A stretch of DNA of 64,000 nucleotides from Aliiglaciecola sp. LCG003 (GTDB lineage: Bacteria; Pseudomonadota; Gammaproteobacteria; Enterobacterales; Alteromonadaceae), in NCBI RefSeq assembly GCF_030316135.1, contig NZ_CP128185.1, positions 3,472,001 to 3,536,000 of the forward strand, read 5' to 3'. Numbering within the stretch: the stretch's first letter is position 1; each line of letters opens with the position of its first letter. The notes under the pieces are model-generated. The model was not told where the DNA came from. It searched no databases and saw nothing but the letters and a program-made list of their open reading frames with translations. Below, piece after piece: positions 1 through 8,887 of this stretch. Position numbers and translations under genes: made by a program.

Positions 1-1
1 A

Positions 2-220
2 GATCACATACTAACTGTCAGTGATGATGATGCCATTGAACATGCCCGACTTTTAGCTCAAAAGGAGGGCTTGCCAGTAGGTATATCCTCCGGCGCGGCC
101 TTGTGTGCATCAATTCAAGTTGCACAACAACCCCAAAACCAAGATAAAAGAATTGTCATGCTATTTGCTGATAACGCCGAGCGCTATTTCAGCACTGAAC
201 TATTTTCCCATTGCAACTAA
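2..220 (+). CDS. cysK: Cysteine synthase, C-terminal fragment (gene cut by window start)
   Basis: This is the last 72 codons of a PLP-dependent O-acetylserine (thiol)-lyase, which makes L-cysteine from O-acetylserine and sulfide in the cytoplasm. The visible part carries the family's GISSGAA motif, whose backbone holds the PLP phosphate, and ends with an ERYFST segment like the ERYLST near the CysK C-terminus. The stop is TAA at 218-220. The substrate-binding and PLP-lysine regions lie upstream of the window, so CysK versus CysM cannot be fully separated; the ending resembles CysK more. Downstream is glutathione synthase, which consumes cysteine through gamma-glutamylcysteine, but 149 bases separate the two genes. 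Confidence 0.85.
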   Translation, partial: DHILTVSDDDAIEHARLLAQKEGLPVGISSGAALCASIQVAQQPQNQDKRIVMLFADNAERYFSTELFSHCN

Positions 221-369
221 AAATTCTGACGGGAATTGCTCAAGCGCAGCCAACGGTCAATGTTTTTTGGCTTTAGAATAAAATTAAGCGCTGCGATCAT
301 CTTGAAATTTTTATTCCTAGCACAAGATCTTAGGTATGATGATTAAAACCCATTCCTTAAGGACTCAAC

Positions 370-1320
370 TTGGCTATTAAACTCGGCATCGTGATGGACC
401 CAATCCAATCGATTAACATTAAAAAAGACACCAGTTTTGCCATGTTACTCAAAGCGCAAAGCCGTAAATACGAAATTGTTTATATGGAAATGAACGATTT
501 ATATATCGATAACGGTAAACCCATGGCGCGCATGAGACCTTTGAGTGTTAAGCGAGACGCACAGCAGTGGTTCGAATTGGGCGAGCAAGAGCACCGTTGC
601 TTAGCCGATTTGGATGTAGTTTTGATGCGCAAAGATCCACCTTTTGATAGTGAATTTCTGTATGCCACGCACATTTTTTCTCTGGCAGAGCAGGCTGGCA
701 CTTTAATTGTCAATCGGGCGCAAAGCTTGCGAGACTTTAATGAAAAGTTGTTTACTTCTTGGTTTCCAGCATTGATCCCCGATACTTTGGTCACCCGAGA
801 TTCAGCCTTGATTCGTCAATTCCATCAAAAACATGGCGATATAATTTGTAAGCCTCTGGATGGTATGGGCGGCGCATCAATCTTCAGAGTCACCGCTGAA
901 GGATCTAATCTGGGCGTGATCATTGAAACGTTAACTGAATTAGGGTCGCGTTATGCCATGTTCCAAAGATACATGCCTGAGATAAAAGACGGCGATAAAC
1001 GTATATTAATCGTCGATGGACAAGTTATACCTTACTGTCTTGCCCGTTTACCCACTAAAGGGGAGACACGTGGTAACTTAGCCGCAGGAGGCACTGGCAG
1101 GCCCCAACCACTATCTGAGAGCGACAAGAAAATTGCTGAAACCATCGCGCCATTATTGGTTGAGAAAGGTTTAATTTTCGTTGGCTTAGATGTTATCGGA
1201 GACCGAATAACCGAAATTAATGTTACCAGCCCAACCTGTGTACAAGAAATTGAGGCGGCCTATGATGTGGATATTACTGGTATGTTATTTGATGCTATCG
1301 AGAAGAGGCTAGGTAACTAA
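370..1320 (+). CDS. gshB: Glutathione synthase
   Basis: ATP-grasp ligase that joins gamma-glutamylcysteine and glycine to make glutathione in the cytoplasm. At 316 residues it matches the usual length. The N-terminus IKLGIVMDPI, the ATP-binding segment KPLDGMGGASIFR (about 161-173) and the C-terminal NVTSPTCVQEIE are GshB signatures. The start is TTG at 370, preceded by AAGGA seven bases upstream; the reading frame and family N-terminus support it. Only one base separates its stop from yqgE, and ruvX follows, the same gshB-yqgE-ruvX order as in E. coli, so the three are probably one transcript. Confidence 0.96.
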   Translation: MAIKLGIVMDPIQSINIKKDTSFAMLLKAQSRKYEIVYMEMNDLYIDNGKPMARMRPLSVKRDAQQWFELGEQEHRCLADLDVVLMRKDPPFDSEFLYATHIFSLAEQAGTLIVNRAQSLRDFNEKLFTSWFPALIPDTLVTRDSALIRQFHQKHGDIICKPLDGMGGASIFRVTAEGSNLGVIIETLTELGSRYAMFQRYMPEIKDGDKRILIVDGQVIPYCLARLPTKGETRGNLAAGGTGRPQPLSESDKKIAETIAPLLVEKGLIFVGLDVIGDRITEINVTSPTCVQEIEAAYDVDITGMLFDAIEKRLGN

Positions 1321-1321
1321 T

Positions 1322-1879
1322 ATGCAAAATTTTGAGCACCATTTACTGGTCGCAATGCCAAGTTTGGATGACCCTTTTTTTGCCCGTTCATTAACATACA
1401 TCTGTGAACATAATGAACAAGGGGCCATGGGACTCGTGATCAATCAACCGGTTGGCATGACGCTAAAGGAATTAATCGCCCAAGCAGACAAAGATGCCAT
1501 TGTACTGAAAGAAAAAGAACAAAATATTGTTCTCGCTGGCGGTCCTGTCGGACAAGATCGTGGTTTTATATTGCATACTACCCAACAAGGTTGGAGTTCC
1601 AGTTTGGCGCTAACCTCGGATATTATGATAACTACATCCAAAGATATTCTGTCTGTATTGGGCAATGAAAACGGACCTGAAAAATCTTTAGTAACTTTGG
1701 GATATGCCGGTTGGACGGCGGGCCAATTAGAGCAAGAAGTGCAGGATAATTCATGGCTATTAGTTGAAGCTGACGATGCGCTGTTATTTGACGTACCTAT
1801 CCACAAGAAGTGGGAGGCTGCGGTTCAAAAGCTGGGAATAGATGTTTGGCAACTAGGGCCTGACGCTGGTCATGCTTAA
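1322..1879 (+). CDS. yqgE: YqgE/AlgH family protein
   Basis: A 185-residue member of the UPF0301 (YqgE/AlgH) family. It begins with QNFEHHLLVAMPSLDDPFF, the family's conserved opening, and has MGLVINQP (about 36-43) and GYAGWTAGQLE (about 128-138), also typical. No signal peptide or membrane segment is seen, so it is likely cytosolic. The biochemical role is not established; Pseudomonas AlgH was linked to alginate regulation. The ATG lies one base after the gshB stop, which points to translational coupling with gshB. Confidence 0.93.
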   Translation: MQNFEHHLLVAMPSLDDPFFARSLTYICEHNEQGAMGLVINQPVGMTLKELIAQADKDAIVLKEKEQNIVLAGGPVGQDRGFILHTTQQGWSSSLALTSDIMITTSKDILSVLGNENGPEKSLVTLGYAGWTAGQLEQEVQDNSWLLVEADDALLFDVPIHKKWEAAVQKLGIDVWQLGPDAGHA

Positions 1880-1930
1880 TAGCTGCTATATTGTCAGCGC
1901 AAATTCATTGTTGTTTAAAAGGGTACTAGA

Positions 1931-2350
1931 TTGAGTACATCCGCCAGAACGTTGTTAGGATTTGATTTCGGTACAAAAAGTATTGGAGTTGCTGTGGGTC
2001 AGGAGATTACCGGTACGGCTTCACCATTAGAAGCTATTGCAGCCACTGATGGCATACCTAATTGGGACATTATCGCTAAGCTATACGAGCAATGGAGCCC
2101 CGATTTAATCGTAGTGGGATTGCCGCTTAACATGGACGGCAGTAAACAGCAGGTTACTTTCGCAGCACAAAAATTTGCCAATAGATTACATGCCAAATTT
2201 AAAGTGCCAGTGCAAACCTGTGATGAACGTCTTACTACAGCCGATGCTAAATCTCGTTTGTTTGAGCTTGGCGGCTTCAAAAAGCTCAGTAAAGGCAAAG
2301 TGGATAGTGTCTCTGCCTGCCTGATCCTGGAAAGTTTCATGTGCCAGTAA
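1931..2350 (+). CDS. ruvX: Putative pre-16S rRNA nuclease / Holliday junction resolvase-like protein
   Basis: YqgF/RuvX family protein of 139 residues with an RNase H-like fold, thought to act on the 5' end of pre-16S rRNA. The metal-binding motifs are visible: [14 protein letters not shown] (Asp12), [10 protein letters not shown] in the middle, DERLTT, and [16 protein letters not shown] near the C-terminus. The start is TTG at 1931. It is the third gene of the gshB cluster and is essential in E. coli. Its last 14 bases overlap the 3' end of the DUF2007-like gene on the other strand, so the two transcripts converge there. Confidence 0.93.
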   Translation: MSTSARTLLGFDFGTKSIGVAVGQEITGTASPLEAIAATDGIPNWDIIAKLYEQWSPDLIVVGLPLNMDGSKQQVTFAAQKFANRLHAKFKVPVQTCDERLTTADAKSRLFELGGFKKLSKGKVDSVSACLILESFMCQ

Positions 2351-2672
2351 CATCTACTTCGGACTCTGCCTTCGCGCTGGAACAGTTCCAGCAGATACTA
2401 AAGTTGCCTTCATTGCTCTCCTGACATTGTGGACATTGCCACGACTGGGTGGACTCTGCCGGCTGATTAAATTCGGCAATCAAACTTCTAGCTTTAGCTT
2501 CCCAACCATCATCGGTTAACCATACTTCAGGCATGATATCCATCGGTGAAAGCTCACCGATGGCACCTATAGCAAACTCATTTTTGATAAAATTCGGGAT
2601 CTGATGATCATCTAGTATTTGCTTGATTTGATAGACCCGAAAACGATCATTGTGCCAATAAATTTTCTGCAC
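2337..2672 (-). CDS. DUF2007-like protein with C-terminal zinc ribbon
   Basis: A 111-residue protein in two parts. Residues 1 to about 65 resemble the DUF2007 'putative signal transducing' domain ([20 protein letters not shown], then a [15 protein letters not shown] segment). Residues 78-95 hold two Cys-x2-Cys pairs (CPQC and CWNC), which look like a zinc ribbon. The start is GTG at 2672, two bases after the pilU stop, so it should be co-transcribed with pilT-pilU. Its stop overlaps the end of ruvX. The function is unknown; a place in the pilus retraction operon suggests, but does not show, a link to twitching motility. Confidence 0.75.
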   Translation of the reverse strand: MQKIYWHNDRFRVYQIKQILDDHQIPNFIKNEFAIGAIGELSPMDIMPEVWLTDDGWEAKARSLIAEFNQPAESTQSWQCPQCQESNEGNFSICWNCSSAKAESEVDVTGT

Positions 2673-2674
2673 CC

Positions 2675-3787
2675 TCAGTCCATATCTATTGATACGTTAG
2701 ACAGAGAGCCTAACCCAGTGCCCTCTTCCGTATCAAGTTTTATCATTAATCTCAGGTCGTTAGGTGAATCCGCATGATGAATCGCTTGCTCAAGGGAGAT
2801 ACGCTGCTCTTTATAAAGCTCATACAAGGCCATATCAAAGCTTTGCATGCCCATCTCTTTTCCTTTTTTCATCGCTTCTTTGAGGCTGCCTATTTCGTTA
2901 CGCTGGATTAAATCTGTTACCAGTGGCGAGTTTAACAAAATCTCAATTGCTGCTACACGGCCCTTCCCATCAATAGTAGGTACTAACTGCTGTGCGACAA
3001 TCGCCCTCAAATTTAAACTCAAATCAAAGCGCAACTTCGCGTGCTGCTCCTGCGGGGCTAAGTGCATGATACGTTCGATTGCTTGGTTAGCATTATTGGC
3101 ATGTAATGTCGCCACACACAAATGGCCTGTATCGGCGAACGACATAGCATATTCCATGGTTTCCATTGACCGAATTTCACCGATGAGAATTACATCAGGC
3201 GCTTGGCGCAGAGAACTTTTTAAAGCATCATCGAATGAGCGAGTATCAATACCCACTTCCCGCTGAGTGACAACACATCCGGCATGTTCATGCACAAATT
3301 CAATCGGGTCCTCGATAGTTAAAATATGCCCACGGGAATGGTGATTACGATGTCCCATAAGGGCTGCTAAAGAGGTTGACTTACCTGTTCCGGTAGCACC
3401 AACGAATAACAGTAAGCCACGCTTTGCCATTATCACATCTTTTAGGATCTCCGGCAGACCTAAGTCATCGGCTTTGGGAATCTGAGTCACGATCCGGCGC
3501 ACAACCATGCCCGCCATATCACGCTGCCAAAATGCACTGCAACGAAATCGCCCTATGCCATCTCTGGCAATAGCAAAGTTACACTCTTTGCTAGTCTCGA
3601 ATTCGTCCCGTTGTTTATCACTCATTACATTTTGCACCAACGCCAATGCTGCCTCTTCGGTTAAGCATTCATCGGTAATCGGCGTCATTTGACCATTTAT
3701 CTTAGCGCTAATAGGAAAGCCCACAGTGACAAATAGATCCGAAGCCCCCTGCTCGGCCATTTTTCGTAAAAACGGATTTAAGTCCAT
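2675..3787 (-). CDS. pilU: Type IV pilus retraction ATPase PilU
   Basis: A 370-residue PilT-type secretion ATPase that assists PilT in retracting type IV pili at the cytoplasmic face of the inner membrane. Walker A is GATGTGKST (130-138); the Walker B region reads DVILIGEIRS, with HANN-type His-box residues after it. Compared with PilT it has the longer C-terminal tail expected of PilU (acidic, ending SIDMD). AGGAG lies seven bases before the ATG. It follows pilT after nine bases and precedes the DUF2007-like gene after two, giving a pilT-pilU-DUF2007 operon. Confidence 0.95.
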   Translation of the reverse strand: MDLNPFLRKMAEQGASDLFVTVGFPISAKINGQMTPITDECLTEEAALALVQNVMSDKQRDEFETSKECNFAIARDGIGRFRCSAFWQRDMAGMVVRRIVTQIPKADDLGLPEILKDVIMAKRGLLLFVGATGTGKSTSLAALMGHRNHHSRGHILTIEDPIEFVHEHAGCVVTQREVGIDTRSFDDALKSSLRQAPDVILIGEIRSMETMEYAMSFADTGHLCVATLHANNANQAIERIMHLAPQEQHAKLRFDLSLNLRAIVAQQLVPTIDGKGRVAAIEILLNSPLVTDLIQRNEIGSLKEAMKKGKEMGMQSFDMALYELYKEQRISLEQAIHHADSPNDLRLMIKLDTEEGTGLGSLSNVSIDMD

Positions 3788-3796
3788 AAGCTACTC

Positions 3797-4840
3797 CTAA
3801 AAACCAATCTTGGGTTGCTTATCAATGGATTTGGACGCTGCATCTTGGGCACTGATCACCCCTTGAGCGACGAGTTTTTGCAGACATTGATCCATGGTTT
3901 GCATACCATGACTTTGACCGGTCTGGATCACTGAATACATTTGCGGCACCTTGTCCTCACGGATCAAGTTTCGAATCGCCGGAATGCCAATCATGATTTC
4001 ATGAGCAGCCACACGCCCCCCACCGACTTTCTTCAATAAAGTTTGAGAGATAACAGCCCGTAACGACTCGGATAACATTGAACGCACCATCGACTTTTCT
4101 TCTGCGGGGAACACATCAATAATCCGGTCTATGGTTTTGGGGGCGGAATTGGTATGCAAGGTTCCAAACACCAGGTGTCCGGTTTCTGCCGCTGAAATGG
4201 CTAAGCGAATTGTCTCAAGGTCTCGCAATTCACCCACCAGAATAACATCAGGGTCTTCCCGCAACGCAGAGCGCAAGGCATTATTGAAGCTATGGGTATC
4301 CCGATGCACTTCCCGTTGATTCAACACGCACAATTTATTTTGATGGACGAATTCAATCGGGTCTTCAATGGTCAGAATATGTTCGCGCTTGTAGGTATTA
4401 ATGTGATCGACCATAGCTGCCAGCGTAGTACTTTTCCCTGAGCCTGTTGCGCCTGTGACCAGCACAATACCCGTTGGTTGGTTGATGATATCTTTAAAGA
4501 TAGCCGGTGCACCTAAATCGTCCAAGGTTAGTACCTTGCTCGGGATCGTTCTTAATACCGCTGCAGCGCCACGGTTTTGCACGAATGCATTCACCCGGAA
4601 GCGAGATAGATCTTTCACTTCAAACGAAAAATCCACTTCAAGGTTTTCTTCATATTCCTTGCGCTGCCTATCATTCATAATTTCGTAGACCAGCCCATGT
4701 ACTTGTTTGTGGTCTAGCTCAGGCACATTAAGGCGACGCATTTCGCCATCGACTCGAATAATCGGCGGTAAGCCAGCTGAAAGATGTAAATCAGAGGCAT
4801 TATTCTTCACACTGAATGCTAAAAGTTCGGTAATATCCAC
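3797..4840 (-). CDS. pilT: Type IV pilus retraction ATPase PilT
   Basis: A 347-residue hexameric ATPase that depolymerises type IV pili and so powers twitching motility. It starts with MDITELLAFSV and SDLHLSAG, has Walker A GATGSGKST (130-138), Asp-box, Walker B DVILVGELRDLETI and the conserved AIRNLIRE segment near 290. The start is GTG at 4840 with GGAG upstream. It is divergent from yggS with only 30 bases between the start codons, a pairing common in gammaproteobacteria. Confidence 0.97.
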   Translation of the reverse strand: MDITELLAFSVKNNASDLHLSAGLPPIIRVDGEMRRLNVPELDHKQVHGLVYEIMNDRQRKEYEENLEVDFSFEVKDLSRFRVNAFVQNRGAAAVLRTIPSKVLTLDDLGAPAIFKDIINQPTGIVLVTGATGSGKSTTLAAMVDHINTYKREHILTIEDPIEFVHQNKLCVLNQREVHRDTHSFNNALRSALREDPDVILVGELRDLETIRLAISAAETGHLVFGTLHTNSAPKTIDRIIDVFPAEEKSMVRSMLSESLRAVISQTLLKKVGGGRVAAHEIMIGIPAIRNLIREDKVPQMYSVIQTGQSHGMQTMDQCLQKLVAQGVISAQDAASKSIDKQPKIGF

Positions 4841-4870
4841 AACACGATTTCTCCGTCTTTATAAAGGCTT

Positions 4871-5554
4871 ATGGAAACAATAGCAGAACGTCTCAAAAGC
4901 GCACTTGAAAGCCTCAATGAAGCTAGCCAAAAAGCTAATCGTGCGCCAAATTCAGTTCAATTACTAGCGGTAAGTAAAACTAAACCGGTATCCGATATTG
5001 TTCTTGCGTATGAAGCAGGACAACGTTTGTTCGGTGAGAATTATGTGCAAGAAGGTGTAGACAAAGTCAAAGCATTGCAACAACTTAGTGATATTGAATG
5101 GCACTTTATTGGCCCTATTCAATCCAACAAGACTAAGCTGGTGGCTGAGCATTTTGATTGGGTACACAGCGTTGATAGGCGTAAAATTGCCAAACGGCTG
5201 AGTGAACAACGCCATGACAGTTGCGCGCTAAAGGTGCTAATCCAAGTGAATATCAATGAGGAACCCTCTAAGTCAGGTGTGCTCCCAAATGAAATCGACG
5301 AATTGGCCGAACAAATCAGCGAATTACCGAATTTACAACTCAGAGGGCTAATGGCGATCCCGGCAAGCCAACAATCTAGCCATGAATTGTTAGACACATT
5401 CGCAAAAATGCAGCATTTGTGGTTGGATCTACAAAGTAAGTATCAAAACATTGACACCTTATCGATGGGAATGAGTGCAGATATTGAACCTGCAGTGTTG
5501 AAAGGCAGTACAATGGTAAGAGTCGGCACGGCAATCTTTGGTGCCAGAAATTAA
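4871..5554 (+). CDS. yggS: Pyridoxal phosphate homeostasis protein (PLPBP)
   Basis: A 227-residue, fold-type III PLP-binding protein that buffers pyridoxal phosphate and affects amino-acid pools; no catalytic activity is known. The PLP lysine is K36 in LLAVSKTKPV, followed by FGENYVQE and IEWHFIGPIQSNK. Near the C-terminus LSMGMSADIEPAV matches the phosphate-binding loop. It is the first gene of the yggS-proC-yggT-DUF4426 row. AAAGG precedes the ATG. The promoter must share the 30-base gap with pilT or lie inside pilT. Confidence 0.95.
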   Translation: METIAERLKSALESLNEASQKANRAPNSVQLLAVSKTKPVSDIVLAYEAGQRLFGENYVQEGVDKVKALQQLSDIEWHFIGPIQSNKTKLVAEHFDWVHSVDRRKIAKRLSEQRHDSCALKVLIQVNINEEPSKSGVLPNEIDELAEQISELPNLQLRGLMAIPASQQSSHELLDTFAKMQHLWLDLQSKYQNIDTLSMGMSADIEPAVLKGSTMVRVGTAIFGARN

Positions 5555-5572
5555 TAAATTTTGTAGGGATCT

Positions 5573-6394
5573 ATGGAACATAAAAAAATAGCATTTATCG
5601 GCGCAGGCAATATGACAGCGGCAATTATCTCCGGCCTAGTTAAATCGGGATACCCCAGTGACTATATCATTGCCAGCAATCCATCTGTGGGTAAGTTAAA
5701 TGAGCTGCAAAAAAAACACGGTATACAAATCACCCAAGATAACAATCAGGCAGTTTCGCAAGCCGATGTAATTGTATTGGCCGTCAAACCTCAATTGATG
5801 GAGCAGGTTTGCCAACAACTTGCCCAGGCGCAGTCGTTAACCGGTAAAGTATTCGTGTCCATCGCTGCGGGGATCCTCAGCGCTCGCTTGCTTGAAATGC
5901 TTGGCGGTAATTACCCCTTAGTGCGCACTATGCCAAATACCCCTAGCCTATTAGGGAAAGGCATGACCGGATTATACGCCTCTGAGCAAGTAGACAGTAA
6001 AGACCGCGATTTTGTGCAATACATGATGTCTGCGGTAGGTGAAACCGTTTGGGTTGCCAAAGAGAGTGATATTGATTTGGTTATTGCCTGCGCGGGTAGC
6101 AGTCCAGCGTATTTCTTCTTATTCGCCGAAGCCATGCAAAAACATGCCATGGAATTAGGATTGTCTCGTGATACCGCGCGCTTACTGGTTCAGCAAGCCA
6201 TGTTAGGTAGTGCTGAAATGGTGTGTAACAATGATACACTTGAAATTGAACAACTTAGAACCCAAGTTACTTCTAAAGGTGGAACTACCGCACAGGCAGT
6301 AGCCAGTTTTCAATCAGACAACTTGCCAGCAATAGTCGCCAAAGCGATGGATGCTGCCATCGAGCGTGCGCAACAAATGGCTAAACAATTTTAG
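5573..6394 (+). CDS. proC: Pyrroline-5-carboxylate reductase
   Basis: A 273-residue NAD(P)H-dependent enzyme for the last step of proline synthesis, reducing 1-pyrroline-5-carboxylate to proline. The N-terminal Rossmann motif is IAFIGAGNMTAAIISGL (6-22). VRTMPNTPSLLGKGMTGL and the C-terminal TSKGGTTAQAVASF are the dimerisation and active-site signatures of ProC. It starts 18 bases after yggS and ends 15 before yggT. YggS and ProC neighbours are conserved widely. Confidence 0.97.
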   Translation: MEHKKIAFIGAGNMTAAIISGLVKSGYPSDYIIASNPSVGKLNELQKKHGIQITQDNNQAVSQADVIVLAVKPQLMEQVCQQLAQAQSLTGKVFVSIAAGILSARLLEMLGGNYPLVRTMPNTPSLLGKGMTGLYASEQVDSKDRDFVQYMMSAVGETVWVAKESDIDLVIACAGSSPAYFFLFAEAMQKHAMELGLSRDTARLLVQQAMLGSAEMVCNNDTLEIEQLRTQVTSKGGTTAQAVASFQSDNLPAIVAKAMDAAIERAQQMAKQF

Positions 6395-6409
6395 GATAAA
6401 ATACAGACT

Positions 6410-6940
6410 ATGAACGCGATTGTTTTTTTGTTAAACGCCCTATTTACGCTCTACCTTATGGTAGTGCTATTAAGACTGTGGTTGCAGCTTACTCAGGCTG
6501 ATTTTTACAATCCTTTAAGCCAATTTGTGGTAAAGGTAACTCACCCATTGGTAGGGCCATTGCGGCGAGTGGTGCCGTCTATTGGTCGATTTGACACCGC
6601 CACTTTGCTCCTTGCCTTTATAGTTGCCTTACTAAGGACTTGGGCAATAGGTGCAATTCAAGGCTATGTCACCATCAATCCGATTTTATTGCTGATGGGT
6701 TCGGTTTACTTTTTGATTGGCGAAATGCTTCAATTGGTTATTTATGTGCTGATTATCCGTGCAGTATTAAGTTGGGTGAGCCAGGGCAACAACCCGATTG
6801 AGTATTTATTTCATCAACTCACCGAACCATTATTAGCCCCCATTAGACGCATTATTCCACCAATCGGAGGATTAGATTTATCTCCAATGATTGTGATCCT
6901 ATTGGTCTATGCACTGATGATTTTTTTCAGAACCATATAA
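6410..6940 (+). CDS. yggT: YggT family inner-membrane protein
   Basis: A 176-residue integral membrane protein built of two similar halves, each with hydrophobic helices followed by a VTHPLVGPLRRVVPSIG-type loop (about 44-60) and LTEPLLAPIRRIIPPIGG (about 136-153). These paired YGGT repeats define the family. The function is not firmly known; roles in osmotic tolerance and division-site membrane organisation have been reported for relatives. It follows proC after 15 bases and is probably co-transcribed. Confidence 0.92.
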   Translation: MNAIVFLLNALFTLYLMVVLLRLWLQLTQADFYNPLSQFVVKVTHPLVGPLRRVVPSIGRFDTATLLLAFIVALLRTWAIGAIQGYVTINPILLLMGSVYFLIGEMLQLVIYVLIIRAVLSWVSQGNNPIEYLFHQLTEPLLAPIRRIIPPIGGLDLSPMIVILLVYALMIFFRTI

Positions 6941-6971
6941 ATTAACGAAACGATAATAGGACTGGTTAAAC

Positions 6972-7421
6972 ATGAATAGACGCACAACACACAAAGTCGC
7001 TTTATTTAGTCGTACTTTAGCTTTGGCATTTATGATAACCAGTCTTTTCACTCAAGCAGAACAGAAAAAAGTGCTGGGCGATTGGGATGTCCATTATATT
7101 GCTTTCGCCAGCACTATTTTAACCCCAGCAATAGCAAAACAAAATAATATTAGAAGAAGTCCAAACAACACCATCATCAACATCTCGGTTTTAGATCGCA
7201 AAACCCAAAAAGCACAAAAAGTTAACATACAAGGCAGTGCCAGAAACCTACTTGGTAGAGGAATAGAACTAGAATTTTTCCAAGTCATCGAGGGCGATGC
7301 TATATATTATTTGGCCGTCATGCCGTTCGATGACGAAGAGCATTATCGCTTTAAAATCGACCTTAGCCAGGGTAAAAAAAATCAACAACTCATATTCGAG
7401 CAAAAACTCTATCAAGACTAA
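6972..7421 (+). CDS. DUF4426 family periplasmic protein
   Basis: A 149-residue protein with a signal peptide (Arg-rich start, hydrophobic stretch about 10-25, likely cleavage near residue 29) and a mature part of about 120 residues. GDWDVHYIAFASTILTP and the closing F.IDLSQGKK..LIFEQKLYQ pattern match DUF4426, a gammaproteobacterial family usually found next to yggT or proC. No catalytic residues are recognised. The position as the last gene of the yggS-proC-yggT row agrees with family context. An inverted repeat at 7455-7470 (ACGCCC/GGGCGT, loop ATTA) lies downstream but lacks a clean T-run. Confidence 0.8.
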   Translation: MNRRTTHKVALFSRTLALAFMITSLFTQAEQKKVLGDWDVHYIAFASTILTPAIAKQNNIRRSPNNTIINISVLDRKTQKAQKVNIQGSARNLLGRGIELEFFQVIEGDAIYYLAVMPFDDEEHYRFKIDLSQGKKNQQLIFEQKLYQD

Positions 7422-7580
7422 CAGGCTGGTCTATACTGAGTAGAAGCTAGTACAACGCCCATTAGGGCGTACCAGTACTTTTCGCGCGACATTAAGGTAG
7501 CATTTTTATACTAATGGATAATTGTGTGTTAGACAGACTTAAGTTACTGTGTTGTAGTCCGTGGCAATGGTGGTGACCCC

Positions 7581-8864
7581 ATGAAAGTTAACTTAAAAGA
7601 TGTTGATACTAACAAACGACGCACCCTAAAAACCTTAGCAACTTCAACTATAACTGTCGCGGCTATCTGCAACGCACCTTATGTTTTTGCCCGTAAAAAA
7701 CACACTCTGCGGGTTTTAGGAACACACGTCACCTTGCAGGAAAGTATTCGTAAGCAAGCCATGCAAGACCTAGGCATAGACGTACAATTCGAAGCCCGAG
7801 GTAGTGCTGCCGTGTTGCAAAAAGCCTCCGTTGCACCCTCTTCTTTTGATTTGTATGAACAATGGTCAAACAGTATCAATGTGTTATGGCGCGCGAACTC
7901 CATACAAGCCATCGATAAAAAACGTTTAACCTATTGGGATGAAATTAATCCATTAACTAAAACCGGCAAAGTAACCGATTATGCAAAGATTGGCGCTGGA
8001 GATGCCCCTTATAAACTGCTGCATGTGCAAGAAGATAATACCCTTGGTCCGGGACATACCGATAGGATCAGCTTTTTACCCTATGTGCATAATGTCGACT
8101 CATTCGGCTACAATACAAGTGTGATCCCAAAAGGAATCCCCTATGAAACAGAGAGTTGGGGGTGGTTATTGGATCCCAAGCATAGAGGTAAAGTCGGTAT
8201 TGTTAACGCGCCGACAATAGGTTTATTTGATTTAGCCTTAGCCATTCAAGCAAAGGGTATTGTCAACTTTGCCGATATAGGCGCTATTACCAATAACGAA
8301 CTGGACGTGATGTTCGATTATTTAATCGACTTAAAACAAAAAAATCATTTTAGTGGTTTCTGGACTTCAGTGCCTGAGTCCGTTGACTTCATGCGTACCA
8401 AACGTGTGAATATTGAGAGTATGTTTTCCCCAGCGGTTTCAGCGTTGAATGGCCAAAATGTACCCGTTAATTTTGCCGCGCCAAAAGAAGGTTATCGAGG
8501 CTGGCATGGTGTTATGTGCATGTCCTCTGCCATTTCAAATAACGCTAAAGACGCCGCTTATGATTATATGAACTGGTGGCTATCTGGCTGGCCCGGTGCA
8601 TTTATAGCAAGACAGGGCTACTACATTTCTAATGCTCAACGTTCAGCGCAGTATTTAAGCGCTGCAGAGTGGGATTATTGGTATCAAGGCAAAGCCGCAA
8701 CAGTTGATCTGTTAGGTTCGGATGGTAATGTTGCAGTCAAAAAGGGCGATACACGCAGTGGTGGCAGTTATGAAACCCGTTTTAGTAACGTTGCGGTTTG
8801 GAATACAGTTATGCCAAGTTATGAGTATAGTTTACAAAAGTGGTATGAGTTTATTAGCTCTTAA
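7581..8864 (+). CDS. PotD/NspS-like periplasmic substrate-binding protein, paired with a sensor kinase
   Basis: A 427-residue periplasmic binding protein of the spermidine/putrescine (PotD/PotF) type. The N-terminus has KRRTLK (12-17) before a hydrophobic stretch and a VFA site near 37, a possible Tat-like signal. SFDLYEQWSNSINVLWR, FLPYVHNVDSFGYN, ESWGWLLDPKHRGKV and the C-terminal YDYMNWWLSGWPGAFIARQG are consistent with the fold. It is longer than ordinary PotD (about 350). No permease or ATPase gene is near; the next gene, 23 bases on, is a hybrid sensor kinase. I infer a sensory rather than transport role, as for NspS, TorT or LuxP. The ligand is unknown; polyamines are one option. Confidence 0.82.
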   Translation: MKVNLKDVDTNKRRTLKTLATSTITVAAICNAPYVFARKKHTLRVLGTHVTLQESIRKQAMQDLGIDVQFEARGSAAVLQKASVAPSSFDLYEQWSNSINVLWRANSIQAIDKKRLTYWDEINPLTKTGKVTDYAKIGAGDAPYKLLHVQEDNTLGPGHTDRISFLPYVHNVDSFGYNTSVIPKGIPYETESWGWLLDPKHRGKVGIVNAPTIGLFDLALAIQAKGIVNFADIGAITNNELDVMFDYLIDLKQKNHFSGFWTSVPESVDFMRTKRVNIESMFSPAVSALNGQNVPVNFAAPKEGYRGWHGVMCMSSAISNNAKDAAYDYMNWWLSGWPGAFIARQGYYISNAQRSAQYLSAAEWDYWYQGKAATVDLLGSDGNVAVKKGDTRSGGSYETRFSNVAVWNTVMPSYEYSLQKWYEFISS

Positions 8865-8887
8865 AGCGACTTAAGGACAAGGATTAC

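Noticed and set aside
480-794. Open frame on the minus strand inside gshB
   Set aside because: Opposite-strand shadow of a well-supported gene; no ribosome site and no family resemblance.
7455-7470. Hairpin ACGCCC/GGGCGT after the DUF4426 gene as a terminator
   Set aside because: The stem is only six bases and is not followed by a T-run, so I did not call it.
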